Both the position numbers and the translations under genes were made by a program. The notes beneath the pieces were generated by a model, which was not told the DNA's origin, made no database searches, and worked only from the letters and a program-made list of their open reading frames with translations. Source: Micromonospora inositola (GTDB lineage: Bacteria; Actinomycetota; Actinomycetes; Mycobacteriales; Micromonosporaceae). Taken from it: DNA of 64,000 bases. The stretch covers positions 3,746,001-3,810,000 of the forward strand of contig NZ_LT607754.1 in the NCBI RefSeq assembly GCF_900090285.1. The letters are read 5' to 3'. Shown here piece by piece: positions 8,630 through 17,658 of this stretch (positions are counted from its first letter, which is position 1; every line of letters begins with the position of its first letter).

Positions 8630-11098
8630 TCAACGGGCCAGGCGGCCGGCCAGCAGGCGACGCGGACTCCACCGCAGCAGGCGGTGCCGCACCTGGCCGC
8701 CCGTCGCGACGAGGCGGGTGGAAGCGTCCGAGATGGCGCGCCGCCAGCGCAGCAGCACCGACGGCGGCAGCACGGCCGCCAGCAGGCGGGTACGCCGGTC
8801 CGCCCGCGCGGCGAGCGCCCCGCGTACGGTGCGCAGCGCCGGGTGCAGCGGCTCGCCGGTGAGCGGATCGCGCGCGTACCGGGCCCGCTCCTCGGCGCGG
8901 CCGAGCAGCCGGGCCGCGGTGGCGGCCGACGCGTCCTCGGTGAGCGTGTCCCGGACCAGCCGGTCGGCGGTCGCCCGGGGCGTCTCCGTCCGGTCGACCG
9001 GCACCCGGAAGTCCACCAGCGTGTCCAGCAGCTCGTCCCAGGCGGCGTGGGCATCCGCGCGGGCCGCGTCGGCGTCCACCCCGACCATCACCTCGCGCGT
9101 CCCGCCCGGACCGCCGGGGCCGGCGTCCAGCACGGTGGCCGTCGGTACGTGCGCCCGACCGCGTCGACGGCGCCGCAACGTCCTCCGGAGCAGCGCCGGC
9201 ATGGCGAGCAGCGCCAGCAGGGCCAGCGCGCCGGCCGTCCACCACGGCCAGAGCGGGGCCTGCCGGGTCGGGCCGCCACCGTCCACGGCCAGGCCCGCGT
9301 CGGTCTCCTTGTCGGCCCGGTTCGGCCCGTCCGGCCCGGCCGAGGCGTCGACTCCGCCCGGCGCGGACGGGCTGCCCGTCGACGGGGCGTTCGCCTCCGG
9401 AGCGTCGGTGTCCGGGGCCCAGGCCGACCGGATCGAGCCCTGGACGCTCGCCGCCGGGGTCGCGTCGAACGGCACCCAGCCGATCCCGCCGAAGAAGACC
9501 TCCGTCCAGGCGTGCAGGTTCCGGTTGGTCAGCACGTACGTGTCGCCGTCGGAGTTGCTGCCGTTGGTGAAGCCGAACGCCACCCGGGCCGGGATGCCGG
9601 CCTGGCGGACCAGCCACGCCATCGCGGCGGCGTACTGCTGGCAGTAGCCGACCTTGGTGGCGAGGAAGTTGGTGATGTCGTCGCCGCTCGTGCCGCCCTT
9701 GGTGGACAGCGAGTAGGTGAAGCCGTTCTCGACCGAGAAGTAGTCGTAGATGGCCCGCACCTTGTCGTAGTCGTTCTGCTTGCCCTTGACGAGCTGGTCG
9801 ACCAGCTTGTCGACCTCGCGTACCACCGGGGCCTGGGTCTGCTGGAGCAGCACCGGGTTGTCGGCCGAGAGCGACGGCGCGGCGCGCAACGCCGAGGGGC
9901 TGAACGTCGAGCGGACGTAGTCGAACGAGTAGCGCTTGCCCCGGGAGTTCTCCCGGTTGGAGAAGAGGATCTGGAGGTTTGGGTCGTAGAGCCAGCTGCC
10001 GCTGAGGTCCTCGGTCTTCACCGGCGACGCGTACACCGGCAGCAGGGGCATGTTGAGGTTCTTGGTCACCTCGACGGTCGCCCGGTAGTGCCGCTGCTCG
10101 ACGCCCTGGCCGGCCCGCTCGGTCGGGTCGGGCAGGCTCCGGTTGGCCGGCCGGCCGGTCGGGACCCGCACCCGGAAGCCGTCCGGGCGCAGTTCGTCGG
10201 CCACCCCGAAGCGCAGGTAGAACGGGGACGGCTCGGTGGTGCTGACCTTGACCAGGTCGGTCACCTCAGACTGGTTGAGCTGGCCGCTCAGCGCCGCGAA
10301 GAGGTCGATCCGGCCCGGGCTGCCGCCCTGCCCCGGCCGCCCGGTGCCGTCGCCCGTCCCGGAGCCGACCGCATCCATCAGGCCGCCGGTCATCCCCGGC
10401 ACGACCAGCGGCAGCGCGACGGCCAGCGCGACGCCGACCACGGCCAGCCGGCGGCCGGCGGCGGCCAGCGGCGACGCCTCCCACACGTCGACGTCCCGGC
10501 CCTCGCCGGTGAACCGGCGGCCGAACCGGCGTACCCGGTCGACGTTGTCGGTGACCAGCAGCCAGAGGTACCCGCAGGCGCCCACCACGAACGGGGTCGC
10601 GGGGACGCTGTCCACGTAGACCGCCACCGGCACCGAGTAGATCGCCAGCATCGGCAGGCCGGCCAGCGCCGGCCGGCGCAGCCCCACGGTCAGCACGTCG
10701 ACCACGACCGCGACCCCGCCGAGGCCGAGCACCGTGAGGAACAGCAGCGAGTCGACGTCGGGCACCTTCACGCCGTACGTCCGCATGTCCTGCACCGACG
10801 CGCTGAGCAGCTCGCCGAAGTGGGCGAAGGTGGCCGGCGTGGGCAGGAACGCGAGCAGCTCGGTGCCGCCCGGGAAGATCCAGGTGAGCGCGAGCAGCAG
10901 GCCCGCGAGCATGGCCAGCACCTGGCCCCACAGCGGGGCCCGGACCAGCCGGCTCAGCGCGGCCGCCCCGCCCACCACCGCCACCACGATGGCCGCCTGG
11001 ATCAGCCACGTCCAGCGCTCGAAGATGGCCGACAGCGGCGCCGCGGCCAGCAGGGTCGCCGCGGCGGCGACGAAGCCGAGGTTCCGGGTCGGGGTCAC
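8630..11098 (-). CDS. TgpA-like transglutaminase-domain membrane protein (DUF3488)
   Basis: An 822-residue protein. The N-terminal 230 residues hold a cluster of membrane helices of the TgpA/DUF3488 type. A periplasmic-side transglutaminase fold follows, with an intact triad: Cys486 (GYCQQYA), His529 (NLHAWTEV) and Asp545 (PFDATP). Another helix at about residues 610-630 and a cytoplasmic DUF4129-like tail close the protein. Substrate unknown. It lies downstream of the DUF58 gene by 16 nt with GGAAGGACGG before its GTG start, completing the widespread MoxR-DUF58-TgpA trio. Confidence 0.9.
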   Translation of the reverse strand: MTPTRNLGFVAAAATLLAAAPLSAIFERWTWLIQAAIVVAVVGGAAALSRLVRAPLWGQVLAMLAGLLLALTWIFPGGTELLAFLPTPATFAHFGELLSASVQDMRTYGVKVPDVDSLLFLTVLGLGGVAVVVDVLTVGLRRPALAGLPMLAIYSVPVAVYVDSVPATPFVVGACGYLWLLVTDNVDRVRRFGRRFTGEGRDVDVWEASPLAAAGRRLAVVGVALAVALPLVVPGMTGGLMDAVGSGTGDGTGRPGQGGSPGRIDLFAALSGQLNQSEVTDLVKVSTTEPSPFYLRFGVADELRPDGFRVRVPTGRPANRSLPDPTERAGQGVEQRHYRATVEVTKNLNMPLLPVYASPVKTEDLSGSWLYDPNLQILFSNRENSRGKRYSFDYVRSTFSPSALRAAPSLSADNPVLLQQTQAPVVREVDKLVDQLVKGKQNDYDKVRAIYDYFSVENGFTYSLSTKGGTSGDDITNFLATKVGYCQQYAAAMAWLVRQAGIPARVAFGFTNGSNSDGDTYVLTNRNLHAWTEVFFGGIGWVPFDATPAASVQGSIRSAWAPDTDAPEANAPSTGSPSAPGGVDASAGPDGPNRADKETDAGLAVDGGGPTRQAPLWPWWTAGALALLALLAMPALLRRTLRRRRRGRAHVPTATVLDAGPGGPGGTREVMVGVDADAARADAHAAWDELLDTLVDFRVPVDRTETPRATADRLVRDTLTEDASAATAARLLGRAEERARYARDPLTGEPLHPALRTVRGALAARADRRTRLLAAVLPPSVLLRWRRAISDASTRLVATGGQVRHRLLRWSPRRLLAGRLAR

Positions 11099-11114
11099 GA
11101 GTCCGTCCTTCCGG

Positions 11115-12413
11115 TCATCGCACGCCCCCGGCCACCGTCTCGGCGAGCGCCGCGCGCAGCGCGAAGCCCTGCGAGCCGCGGGCCGCCTGCGGCCACAGCA
11201 TCGGCAACCGGCTGCCGTGGTCCACGCCGATCACCCGCCACCCGCTCTGCAGCAGGGCGAGCGCCGCGGCGCCGTGCGCGTGGTCCGCCTCGGCCCGGGC
11301 CTTCGGCGGGAGGTTGAGCCAGGTGGAGCTGTCCAGCACGAAGCCGACGCAGGTGGCGCCGCTGCCTCGCAGCCCGCCGAGCAGCTCCGCCTCGGCCGTG
11401 CTCACCGAGCCGAACAGGCCGATGATCAGCCCGCCGTCGGCCCGCTGCCGGACCCGCTGCACCAGCGTGGACATCTCGACCCGCCTGTCCAGCCGGACCT
11501 CGGCGAGGTGGTCGAGGAGCAACCCGTCGCCGGCCCCCTCGGTCGCGTCCACGTCGGCGCCGGAGCCGGTGACCAGGCGCAGCTTGTAGCCGGCCTGACG
11601 CAGGTGCACGGCGATGCTGGCCGCGGCGGAGACCGCCCACTCGAAGCTCGCCGTCGGGCCGTCGCCCCGGTGGCCGAAGGCGCGGGTGTCCAGCACGACC
11701 GTGGCCCGGCTATCCCAGGGCTGCTCCTCGCGGCGCACCATCAGCTCGCCGGTGCGGGCGGTCGACTTCCAGTGCACCCGGCGCAGGTCGTCGCCCATCC
11801 GGTACTCCCGGGTGGCCGCGTCGTCCTCGCCGTGCACGGCGACCGAGCGGGCCCGGCTGTCGCCGCTGCCGGCGTACTCGCCGGGGAGGCGGACCGAGGG
11901 CAGCGGGGTGACCTGCGGGATGACGGTGAGGTGGTCGGTGCTGGGGAAGGCGCGGGTGAGCTCGCACAACCCGAACGGGTCGGTCAGCCGGACCACCAGC
12001 GGACCCACCTCGTACCGGCCACGCACGTCGGCGCGGACGGTGTACGCCACCGAGCTGGCCTGGTGCGCGCCGAGCCGTTCCAGCACCACCCTCGGCCGGC
12101 TGCCCAGCGCGTACGGCAGCCGGTCCTCCAGCAGCAGGGTGCCGGTGGGCAGCCGGGACAGGTTCTGCAGCCGCAGCACCACCCGGGAGCTGGCCCCGAC
12201 CGGCACCCGGTGCGGCTCCAGGGACCGGTTGCAGGCGAGCTTGTAGCGGCTGCGCCCCACGTACGCCGCCGCGAGCAGCGGCAGGACGGCGAGCAGGATG
12301 GCCACCCGCAGCAGGTCCTTCTCGCCGAGGATGCCGGCGGAGACCGCGGCGGCCAGCGCGGCCGCCAGGAAGGAGCGGCCGCGGGTGGTCAGTCCACGCA
12401 GGCCGTCGCGCAC
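11115..12413 (-). CDS. DUF58 domain protein
   Basis: A 432-residue protein with two N-terminal membrane helices (about residues 12-50), a beta-rich middle, and the DUF58 core RRVHWKSTARTGELMVR near residue 210, followed by a vWA-like fold (VVLDTRAFG). DUF58 proteins pair with MoxR ATPases; the complexes are thought to act as chaperones or activators. The GTG at 12413 is chosen because it follows the moxR TGA after one base, implying coupled translation. Upstream in-frame sequence to 12704 lies inside moxR and is not used. Confidence 0.9.
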   Translation of the reverse strand: MRDGLRGLTTRGRSFLAAALAAAVSAGILGEKDLLRVAILLAVLPLLAAAYVGRSRYKLACNRSLEPHRVPVGASSRVVLRLQNLSRLPTGTLLLEDRLPYALGSRPRVVLERLGAHQASSVAYTVRADVRGRYEVGPLVVRLTDPFGLCELTRAFPSTDHLTVIPQVTPLPSVRLPGEYAGSGDSRARSVAVHGEDDAATREYRMGDDLRRVHWKSTARTGELMVRREEQPWDSRATVVLDTRAFGHRGDGPTASFEWAVSAAASIAVHLRQAGYKLRLVTGSGADVDATEGAGDGLLLDHLAEVRLDRRVEMSTLVQRVRQRADGGLIIGLFGSVSTAEAELLGGLRGSGATCVGFVLDSSTWLNLPPKARAEADHAHGAAALALLQSGWRVIGVDHGSRLPMLWPQAARGSQGFALRAALAETVAGGVR

Positions 12414-12414
12414 C

Positions 12415-13467
12415 TCACGGCCTCCGGGGCTCGAACGGGCCGCGGCCGTTGCCGGTGGCGGGCCGGGTGTCGTACGGGGAACGCTTGCGGTCGTGCGGCA
12501 ACGGCAGCCGGTGCACCAGCTCTGCGACGATCGCGTCGGTGGTGCGGCGGGCCAGCTGCGCGTCGGCGGTCGGGATGATCCGGTGCGCCAGCACCGGCAC
12601 GGCGAGCGCCTGGAGGTCGTCGGGGAGGACGTAGTCGCGCCCCTCCAGGGCGGCCACCGCGCGGGAAGTGCGCAGCAGCTGGAGGGTGGCCCGGGGAGAG
12701 GCACCGAGGCGCAGGTCCGGGGCCTCGCGGGTGGCGGTGACCAGGTCGATCGCGTACTGCTTGACGGCGTCGGCGACGTGCACCTGCCGGACGGTGGCGA
12801 TGAGCCGGCGCACGGTGGCCGCGTCGGAGACCGGGCGCAGCTCGTTCAGCGGGTCGGCGGCCCCGTGACCGTCCAGCATGGCCAGCTCGGCGCCGACGTC
12901 CGGGTAGCCCATCGCGATCCGGGCGGTGAACCGGTCGCGCTGCGCCTCCGGCAGCGGGTACGTCCCCTCCATCTCGATCGGGTTCTGCGTCGCGATCACC
13001 ATGAACGGGGTCTGCAGCTGGTAGGTGACCCCGTCGACCGTGACCTGCCGCTCCTCCATGCACTCGAGCAGGGCGGACTGGGTCTTCGGCGAGGCCCGGT
13101 TGATCTCGTCGCCGACCACCAGGTTGGCGAAGACCGCGCCGGGGCGGAACTCGAAGTCGTGCGTCTCCTGGTTGTAGACGCTGACCCCGGTGACGTCGCT
13201 GGGCAGCAGGTCGGGGGTGAACTGGATCCGGCGGACGGAGCAGTCGATGGAACGGGCGAGCGCCTTGGCCAGCTTGGTCTTGCCCACGCCGGGCACGTCC
13301 TCGATGAGCAGGTGGCCCTCGGCGAGCAGCACGGCCAGGGCGAGCCGCACGGTGGCGGTCTTGCCCTCGATGACCTGCTCGATGTTGGCCACGATGGCCT
13401 CGCTGGCGGCGCGGAACTCGTCGTGCGGCAGCAGACCGCCCACCTCGTCCCAGGTCTGTTGTGTCAC
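12415..13467 (-). CDS. MoxR-family AAA+ ATPase
   Basis: A 350-residue AAA+ ATPase. The Walker A motif GVGKTK is at residues 60-65 in DVPGVGKTKLAKALA. Walker B is the VVGDEINRAS segment, then sensor 1 (MVIATQNPIEMEGTYPLPEAQRDRF), and the C-terminal lid contains ASPRATLQLLRTSRAVA. MoxR ATPases act with the vWA/DUF58 partner encoded next. The GTG at 13467 has a strong GGAGGAGG site upstream; earlier in-frame starts would extend into the promoter region. First gene of the three-gene minus-strand operon. Confidence 0.93.
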   Translation of the reverse strand: MTQQTWDEVGGLLPHDEFRAASEAIVANIEQVIEGKTATVRLALAVLLAEGHLLIEDVPGVGKTKLAKALARSIDCSVRRIQFTPDLLPSDVTGVSVYNQETHDFEFRPGAVFANLVVGDEINRASPKTQSALLECMEERQVTVDGVTYQLQTPFMVIATQNPIEMEGTYPLPEAQRDRFTARIAMGYPDVGAELAMLDGHGAADPLNELRPVSDAATVRRLIATVRQVHVADAVKQYAIDLVTATREAPDLRLGASPRATLQLLRTSRAVAALEGRDYVLPDDLQALAVPVLAHRIIPTADAQLARRTTDAIVAELVHRLPLPHDRKRSPYDTRPATGNGRGPFEPRRP

Positions 13468-13761
13468 GGGCCTCCTCCTCGTCGCCGGACGGCAGCTCTG
13501 TATAGAGCACCTGGACCCGCCGTTAGGTTCGCGACGTGCGAGCCTCGTCTGCCGCAATAATCTCACTGGCCTCTCAGGCTAACCATGTTTGTCGCTGCCG
13601 CCGACCCCCGCAGCCAGTCGGTCGGTTACGCCCGAATATTCGTCAGGTCGAGGGAACCGGGCGGTCACGGCCCGTCGTCGCCGGGGCCGTCCGGGGGCCG
13701 GTCCGGCCCGCCGCGCGTCCCGACCAGCGGTAGCGGTCGGCGTGGACGGCCGCGGGGCGGG
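13468..13761. other. Divergent intergenic region between moxR and the leuS leader
   Basis: I see no convincing gene. On the minus strand TATACA (13499-13504) is a possible moxR -10 box; it sits inside the inverted repeat GCTCTGTATAGAGC (13495-13508). The central part (13530-13600) is AT-richer than its surroundings. The rest is GC-rich sequence without clear signals until the leuS -10 box at 13762. Confidence 0.5.
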
Positions 13762-13774
13762 TACACTCCCGGTC
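13762..13774 (+). promoter_or_regulatory. -10 box of the leuS attenuator transcript
   Basis: TACACT at 13762-13767 is followed by 7 nt and then the ATG of the leader peptide. The leader peptide would be translated from a leaderless RNA. No clear -35 box is seen. Confidence 0.55.
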
Positions 13775-13813
13775 ATGGCCGGAGTCTTCCTGCTTCTTAC
13801 CGGGCCGTGCTGA
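13775..13813 (+). CDS. leuS leader peptide (attenuator peptide)
   Basis: A 12-residue open frame, MAGVFLLLTGPC, with three consecutive Leu codons (CTG CTT CTT). CTT is a rare Leu codon in GC-rich actinomycetes, so ribosome transit should be sensitive to charged tRNA-Leu. No ribosome site is present, but a -10 box 7 nt upstream indicates leaderless translation. The stop codon lies within the first hairpin of the leader RNA. Classical attenuators have been predicted upstream of leuS in some Streptomyces; this fits that scheme. Confidence 0.8.
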   Translation: MAGVFLLLTGPC

Positions 13814-13864
13814 TGCGCTGACGCGCGACAGCACGGCGGCCCCTCCTGCGCGAGGGGCTTTTTT
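13805..13864 (+). terminator. leuS transcription attenuator (leader hairpin plus intrinsic terminator)
   Basis: Two hairpins follow the Leu codons. The first pairs CCGTGCTG (13805-13812) with CAGCACGG (13829-13836). The second is a textbook terminator: GCCCCTC (13839-13845), loop CTGCGC, GAGGGGC (13852-13858) and six T residues (13859-13864). The T-tract is striking in this GC-rich genome, where terminators normally lack one. Ribosome stalling at the Leu run should change pairing upstream and allow read-through into leuS; the exact antiterminator is not resolved here. Confidence 0.85.
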
Positions 13865-13915
13865 GTGCCCTGAGCAGAGCTCCCCAAATCCGACATGAAG
13901 CGCCGAGGAGACGCC

Positions 13916-16756
13916 ATGAGTGAGGCAGCCGCACCGGCGAACGACATCCCCCCGTTCCGGTACACCGCGGCCCTGGCCGGCGAGATCGAGCACCGCTGGC
14001 AGGACAGCTGGGCGCGGGAGGGCACCTTCCACGCGCCGAACCCGGCCGGGCCGCTGGCCGACCCCGACCACCCGCGGGCGGGCGCGGAGAAGCTGTACGT
14101 GCTGGACATGTTCCCGTACCCGTCCGGCGCCGGCCTGCACGTCGGCCACCCGCTGGGCTACATCGGCACCGACTGCTTCGCCCGCTACCAGCGGATGGCC
14201 GGGCGCAACGTGCTGCACGCGATGGGCTTCGACGCGTTCGGCCTGCCCGCCGAGCAGTACGCGGTGCAGACCGGCACCCACCCGCGCACCACCACGGTGG
14301 CGAACATCGCGCGGTACAAGGAGCAGCTGCGCCGGCTGGGGCTGGCCCACGACGAGCGCCGCACGGTGGCCACCATCGACACCGACTTCTACCGCTGGAC
14401 CCAGTGGATCTTCCTGCAGATCTTCAACTCCTGGTACGACGCGGACGCGAAGAGGGCCCGTCCGGTCGCCGAGCTGATCGCCGAGTTCGAGGGGGGCACC
14501 CGGCCGACCCCGGACGGTCGCCCCTGGGCCGAGCTGACCGTGGCCGAGCGGCGGGCGATCGTCGACGACCACCGGCTGGCGTACGTCTCCGAGGCGCCGG
14601 TGAACTGGTGCCCGGGGCTGGGCACCGTGCTGGCCAACGAGGAGGTCACCGCCGACGGCCGCTCCGAGCGGGGCAACTTCCCGGTCTTCAAGCGCAACCT
14701 GAAGCAGTGGATGATGCGGATCACCGCGTACGGCGACCGGCTGCTGGACGACCTGGACACCCTGGACTGGCCGGAGCCGATCAAGCTGCAGCAGCGCAAC
14801 TGGATCGGCCGGTCCCAGGGCGCGCACATCGACTTCCCCACCACCCTGGAGCCGATCCGGGTGTTCACGACCCGGCCGGACACCGTCTTCGGCGCCACCT
14901 ACATGGTGCTGGCCCCCGAGCACGAGCTGGTCGACGTGCTGGTCCCGGCGACCTGGCCCGAGGGGACGAAGGACGCCTGGACCGGCGGGCACGCCAGCCC
15001 GCGGGCGGCCGTCGAGGCGTACCGGAAGGCCGCCGCGGCCAAGACGGACGTGGAGCGGCAGGCCGACACCAGGGAGAAGACCGGCGTCTTCGTCGGCGTG
15101 TACGCGACCAACCCGGTCACCGGCGGGCGCATCCCGATCTTCATCGCCGACTACGTGCTGGCCGGCTACGGCACCGGCGCGATCATGGCGGTGCCCGGGC
15201 AGGACGAGCGGGACTGGGCGTTCGCCGAGGTCTTCGACCTGCCGATCGTGCGTACCGTGCAGCCGGCCGACGGCTTCGACGGCAAGGCGTACACCGGGGA
15301 CGGCCGGGCGATCAACAGCGCCGCGCCCGACCGCGGCCTGGACCTGGACGGCCTGGGGGTCGCCGACGCCAAGGCGACGATCATCGCCTGGCTGGAGGCG
15401 AACGGGTACGGCGCCGGCGCGGTGACCTACCGGCTGCGCGACTGGCTGTTCTCCCGGCAGCGCTACTGGGGCGAGCCGTTCCCGATCGTGTACGACGAGA
15501 CCGGCGCCGTCATCGCGCTGCCCGAGTCGATGCTGCCGGTCGAGCTGCCCGAGGTGGACGACTTCTCGCCGAAGACGTTCGACCCGGAGGACGCCGGCAG
15601 CAACCCGGAGACCCCGCTGTCCCGGCGGCGCGACTGGGTGGAGGTGGAGCTGGACCTGGGTGACGGGCCGAAGCGCTACACCCGGGAGACCAACGTGATG
15701 CCGCAGTGGGCCGGCTCCTGCTGGTACGAGCTGCGCTACCTGGACCCGACGAACTCCGAGCGGTTCGTCGACCCGGCGAACGAGGCGTACTGGATGGGGC
15801 CGCGCGGGGCGGGCGACTGCGGGGGCACCGACCTGTACGTCGGCGGCGCCGAGCATGCCGTGCTGCACCTGCTGTACGCCCGGTTCTGGCACAAGGTGCT
15901 GTTCGACCTGGGGCACGTCTCGTCGTTCGAGCCGTTCCGCAAGCTGTTCAACCAGGGCATGATCCAGGCGTACGCGTTCCGGGACGCCCGCGAGGCCGTG
16001 GTGCCGGCGGAGGAGGTCGTCGAGGTCGACGGTCGCTTCTTCCACGGCGAGTCCGAGGTGCGCCGCGAGTACGGCAAGATGGGCAAGTCCCTGAAGAACG
16101 TCGTCACCCCGGACGAGATGTGCGCGGCGTACGGCGCGGACACCTTCCGGGTGTACGAGATGTCGATGGGCCCGCTGGAGGTTGCCCGCCCCTGGGACAC
16201 CCGGGCGGTGATCGGCTCGTACCGGTTCCTGCAGCGGGTCTGGCGGGCGGTCGTCGACGAGCAGACCGGTGACCCGCGGGTCACCGACGTGCCGGCGGAC
16301 GAGGCCACCCGGCGGCTGCTGCACCAGGTGATCGACGGGGTCCGCGGCGACATGGAGGGGATCCGGTTCAACACCGCGATCGCCAAGCTGATCGAGCTGA
16401 CCAACGCGCTGACCCGGCTGTCCGCCACGCCGCGCGAGGTGGCCGAACCGCTGGTGCTGATGCTGGCGCCGTTCGCCCCGCACATCGCCGAGGAGCTGTG
16501 GCGGCGGCTGGGCCACGACAGCTCGCTGGCGTACGCGGACTTCCCGACCGCCGACCCGGCCCTGCTGGTCGCCGAGACGGTGACCTACCCGGTGCAGATC
16601 AACGGCAAGGTCCGCGGCCGGATCGAGGTCCCCGCCGACGCGGATGAGGAGACGGTGCGCGCGGCGGCCCTGGCGGCCGTCGACGGTGCGCTGGACGGCA
16701 GGGTGCCCCGCAAGGTCATCGTGGTGAAGGGCCGGATGGTCTCGGTCGTCGCCTGA
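13916..16756 (+). CDS. leuS: Leucyl-tRNA synthetase
   Basis: A 946-residue class I aminoacyl-tRNA synthetase that charges tRNA-Leu. The HIGH-type motif is HVGH at residues 75-78, and the KMSKS-type loop reads KMGKS at 721-725, a variant common in actinobacterial LeuRS. The CP1 editing domain contains [13 protein letters not shown] and [21 protein letters not shown], with the conserved Thr-rich pocket and Asp. A C-terminal [13 protein letters not shown] domain is complete. The ATG at 13916 is preceded by GAGGAG at the right distance; the in-frame ATG at 13895 has no such site. Expression should be controlled by the attenuator upstream. Confidence 0.97.
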   Translation: MSEAAAPANDIPPFRYTAALAGEIEHRWQDSWAREGTFHAPNPAGPLADPDHPRAGAEKLYVLDMFPYPSGAGLHVGHPLGYIGTDCFARYQRMAGRNVLHAMGFDAFGLPAEQYAVQTGTHPRTTTVANIARYKEQLRRLGLAHDERRTVATIDTDFYRWTQWIFLQIFNSWYDADAKRARPVAELIAEFEGGTRPTPDGRPWAELTVAERRAIVDDHRLAYVSEAPVNWCPGLGTVLANEEVTADGRSERGNFPVFKRNLKQWMMRITAYGDRLLDDLDTLDWPEPIKLQQRNWIGRSQGAHIDFPTTLEPIRVFTTRPDTVFGATYMVLAPEHELVDVLVPATWPEGTKDAWTGGHASPRAAVEAYRKAAAAKTDVERQADTREKTGVFVGVYATNPVTGGRIPIFIADYVLAGYGTGAIMAVPGQDERDWAFAEVFDLPIVRTVQPADGFDGKAYTGDGRAINSAAPDRGLDLDGLGVADAKATIIAWLEANGYGAGAVTYRLRDWLFSRQRYWGEPFPIVYDETGAVIALPESMLPVELPEVDDFSPKTFDPEDAGSNPETPLSRRRDWVEVELDLGDGPKRYTRETNVMPQWAGSCWYELRYLDPTNSERFVDPANEAYWMGPRGAGDCGGTDLYVGGAEHAVLHLLYARFWHKVLFDLGHVSSFEPFRKLFNQGMIQAYAFRDAREAVVPAEEVVEVDGRFFHGESEVRREYGKMGKSLKNVVTPDEMCAAYGADTFRVYEMSMGPLEVARPWDTRAVIGSYRFLQRVWRAVVDEQTGDPRVTDVPADEATRRLLHQVIDGVRGDMEGIRFNTAIAKLIELTNALTRLSATPREVAEPLVLMLAPFAPHIAEELWRRLGHDSSLAYADFPTADPALLVAETVTYPVQINGKVRGRIEVPADADEETVRAAALAAVDGALDGRVPRKVIVVKGRMVSVVA

Positions 16757-16810
16757 CCGTTCCCGCCCCGGGCGGGTCAGGGTTCGCGGTGGTGGGTTGA
16801 GTGTGGCCGC

Positions 16811-16857
16811 GAGCGATACACCTGAGAGGCACAAATATGCCTCTCAGGTGTATCGCT
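16811..16857. repeat. 47-bp palindromic repeat, copy 2 (perfect 20-bp stem)
   Basis: AGCGATACACCTGAGAGGCA (16812-16831) is the exact reverse complement of 16838-16857, leaving a 6-nt CAAATA loop. It lies in the 218-bp gap between the converging leuS and TVP38-family genes, so it could end transcription from both sides. It matches the element at 779-825 in length and at 38 of 47 bases, and most differences leave the outer stem paired. The rest of the gap (16757-16810 and 16858-16974) shows nothing else. Confidence 0.9.
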
Positions 16858-16974
16858 TCCCGGACATGCACCTGTCGAAGGCGGCATCGCGCGGTGGCGA
16901 CCATCCGCACGGAGGCGGCGCGCGCCGCCACGCCACGGCGATGAACCCGCCGGGCAGCGGCTCCTCGGCAGGGA

Positions 16975-17658
16975 TCAGGTCTGCCTCGGCCGGCGCCGCC
17001 GTTCGGCGCGCCACCAGCGGTGGATCAGCACCACGCTGGCGATCAGCCCGAGGCTGGCCGGCGCGGCGGCGTACCAGTTGACGTGGCCCGGCGAGCTGAC
17101 CGCCGCGCCGATGGCGGCGTAGCCGAAGGCGGTCGGGGCGGAGGCGATCACGCTGCCGGCCAGGAACGGCAGCAGCCGGGCGCCGGTCGTGCCGTAGCCG
17201 TAGCTGACCAGCCCGAAGCCGGCGATCGGCAGCAGTCGGACGGTGATCACCCCGAGCACGCTCTGCCGGGCGAACCAACCGTCGAGGCGGGCCAGCCGGC
17301 CGCGCACCCGTTCGGCGACGAACTCCCGGCCCAGCAGGCGTCCGACGGTGAAGCCGATCGCCGCCGCCAGCAGCGCCGCGCCGAGCGCGTACGCGGCGCC
17401 CTCCAGCGGGCCGAAGATGGCGCCGGCGGCCAGCGTGACGAAGGTCCGCGGCACCAGCGCCACGAGCAGCAGCGCCCCGCCGACGATCGCCGCGATCGGG
17501 GCGTACCCGTCGAGGGAGCCGGCCAGCCGGGGGAGCTGGGCCGGGTCCGGCCGGGGCACCAGCAGGAGCGTCACGGCGAATCCGGCGAGCAGCACCAGTA
17601 GCCCGGCGAAGCGGAGCGCCGACGGCTGCCGGAGCAGCCGCCGGACGGCGGGGGTCAC
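16975..17658 (-). CDS. TVP38/TMEM64 family membrane protein
   Basis: A 227-residue polytopic protein with about six hydrophobic segments. The SNARE-associated (DedA-like) core includes LVPRTFVTLAAGAIFGPLEGAAYALGA near residues 62-90, and the conserved G-R motif in IGFTVGRLLGREF. Members of this superfamily are implicated in lipid transport across membranes. The GTG at 17658 overlaps the gatD stop as GTGA, so it is the third gene of a murT-gatD-TVP38 operon. That context suggests, but does not prove, a link with cell-envelope precursor handling. Its C-terminus is strongly basic (RAERRRRPRQT). Confidence 0.85.
   Translation of the reverse strand: MTPAVRRLLRQPSALRFAGLLVLLAGFAVTLLLVPRPDPAQLPRLAGSLDGYAPIAAIVGGALLLVALVPRTFVTLAAGAIFGPLEGAAYALGAALLAAAIGFTVGRLLGREFVAERVRGRLARLDGWFARQSVLGVITVRLLPIAGFGLVSYGYGTTGARLLPFLAGSVIASAPTAFGYAAIGAAVSSPGHVNWYAAAPASLGLIASVVLIHRWWRAERRRRPRQT

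Noticed and set aside
11095..11640. Minus-strand frame of 181 codons ending next to the transglutaminase start
   Set aside because: Shadow of the DUF58 gene in another frame on the same strand. It is Arg/Gly/Ala low complexity.
16073..16090. KMGKS in LeuRS as a damaged KMSKS motif
   Set aside because: This Gly variant is usual in actinobacterial leucyl-tRNA synthetases. The gene is otherwise intact.
13643..16834. Minus-strand open frame opposite leuS
   Set aside because: Antisense shadow of a complete LeuRS. It would also run through the leuS attenuator.
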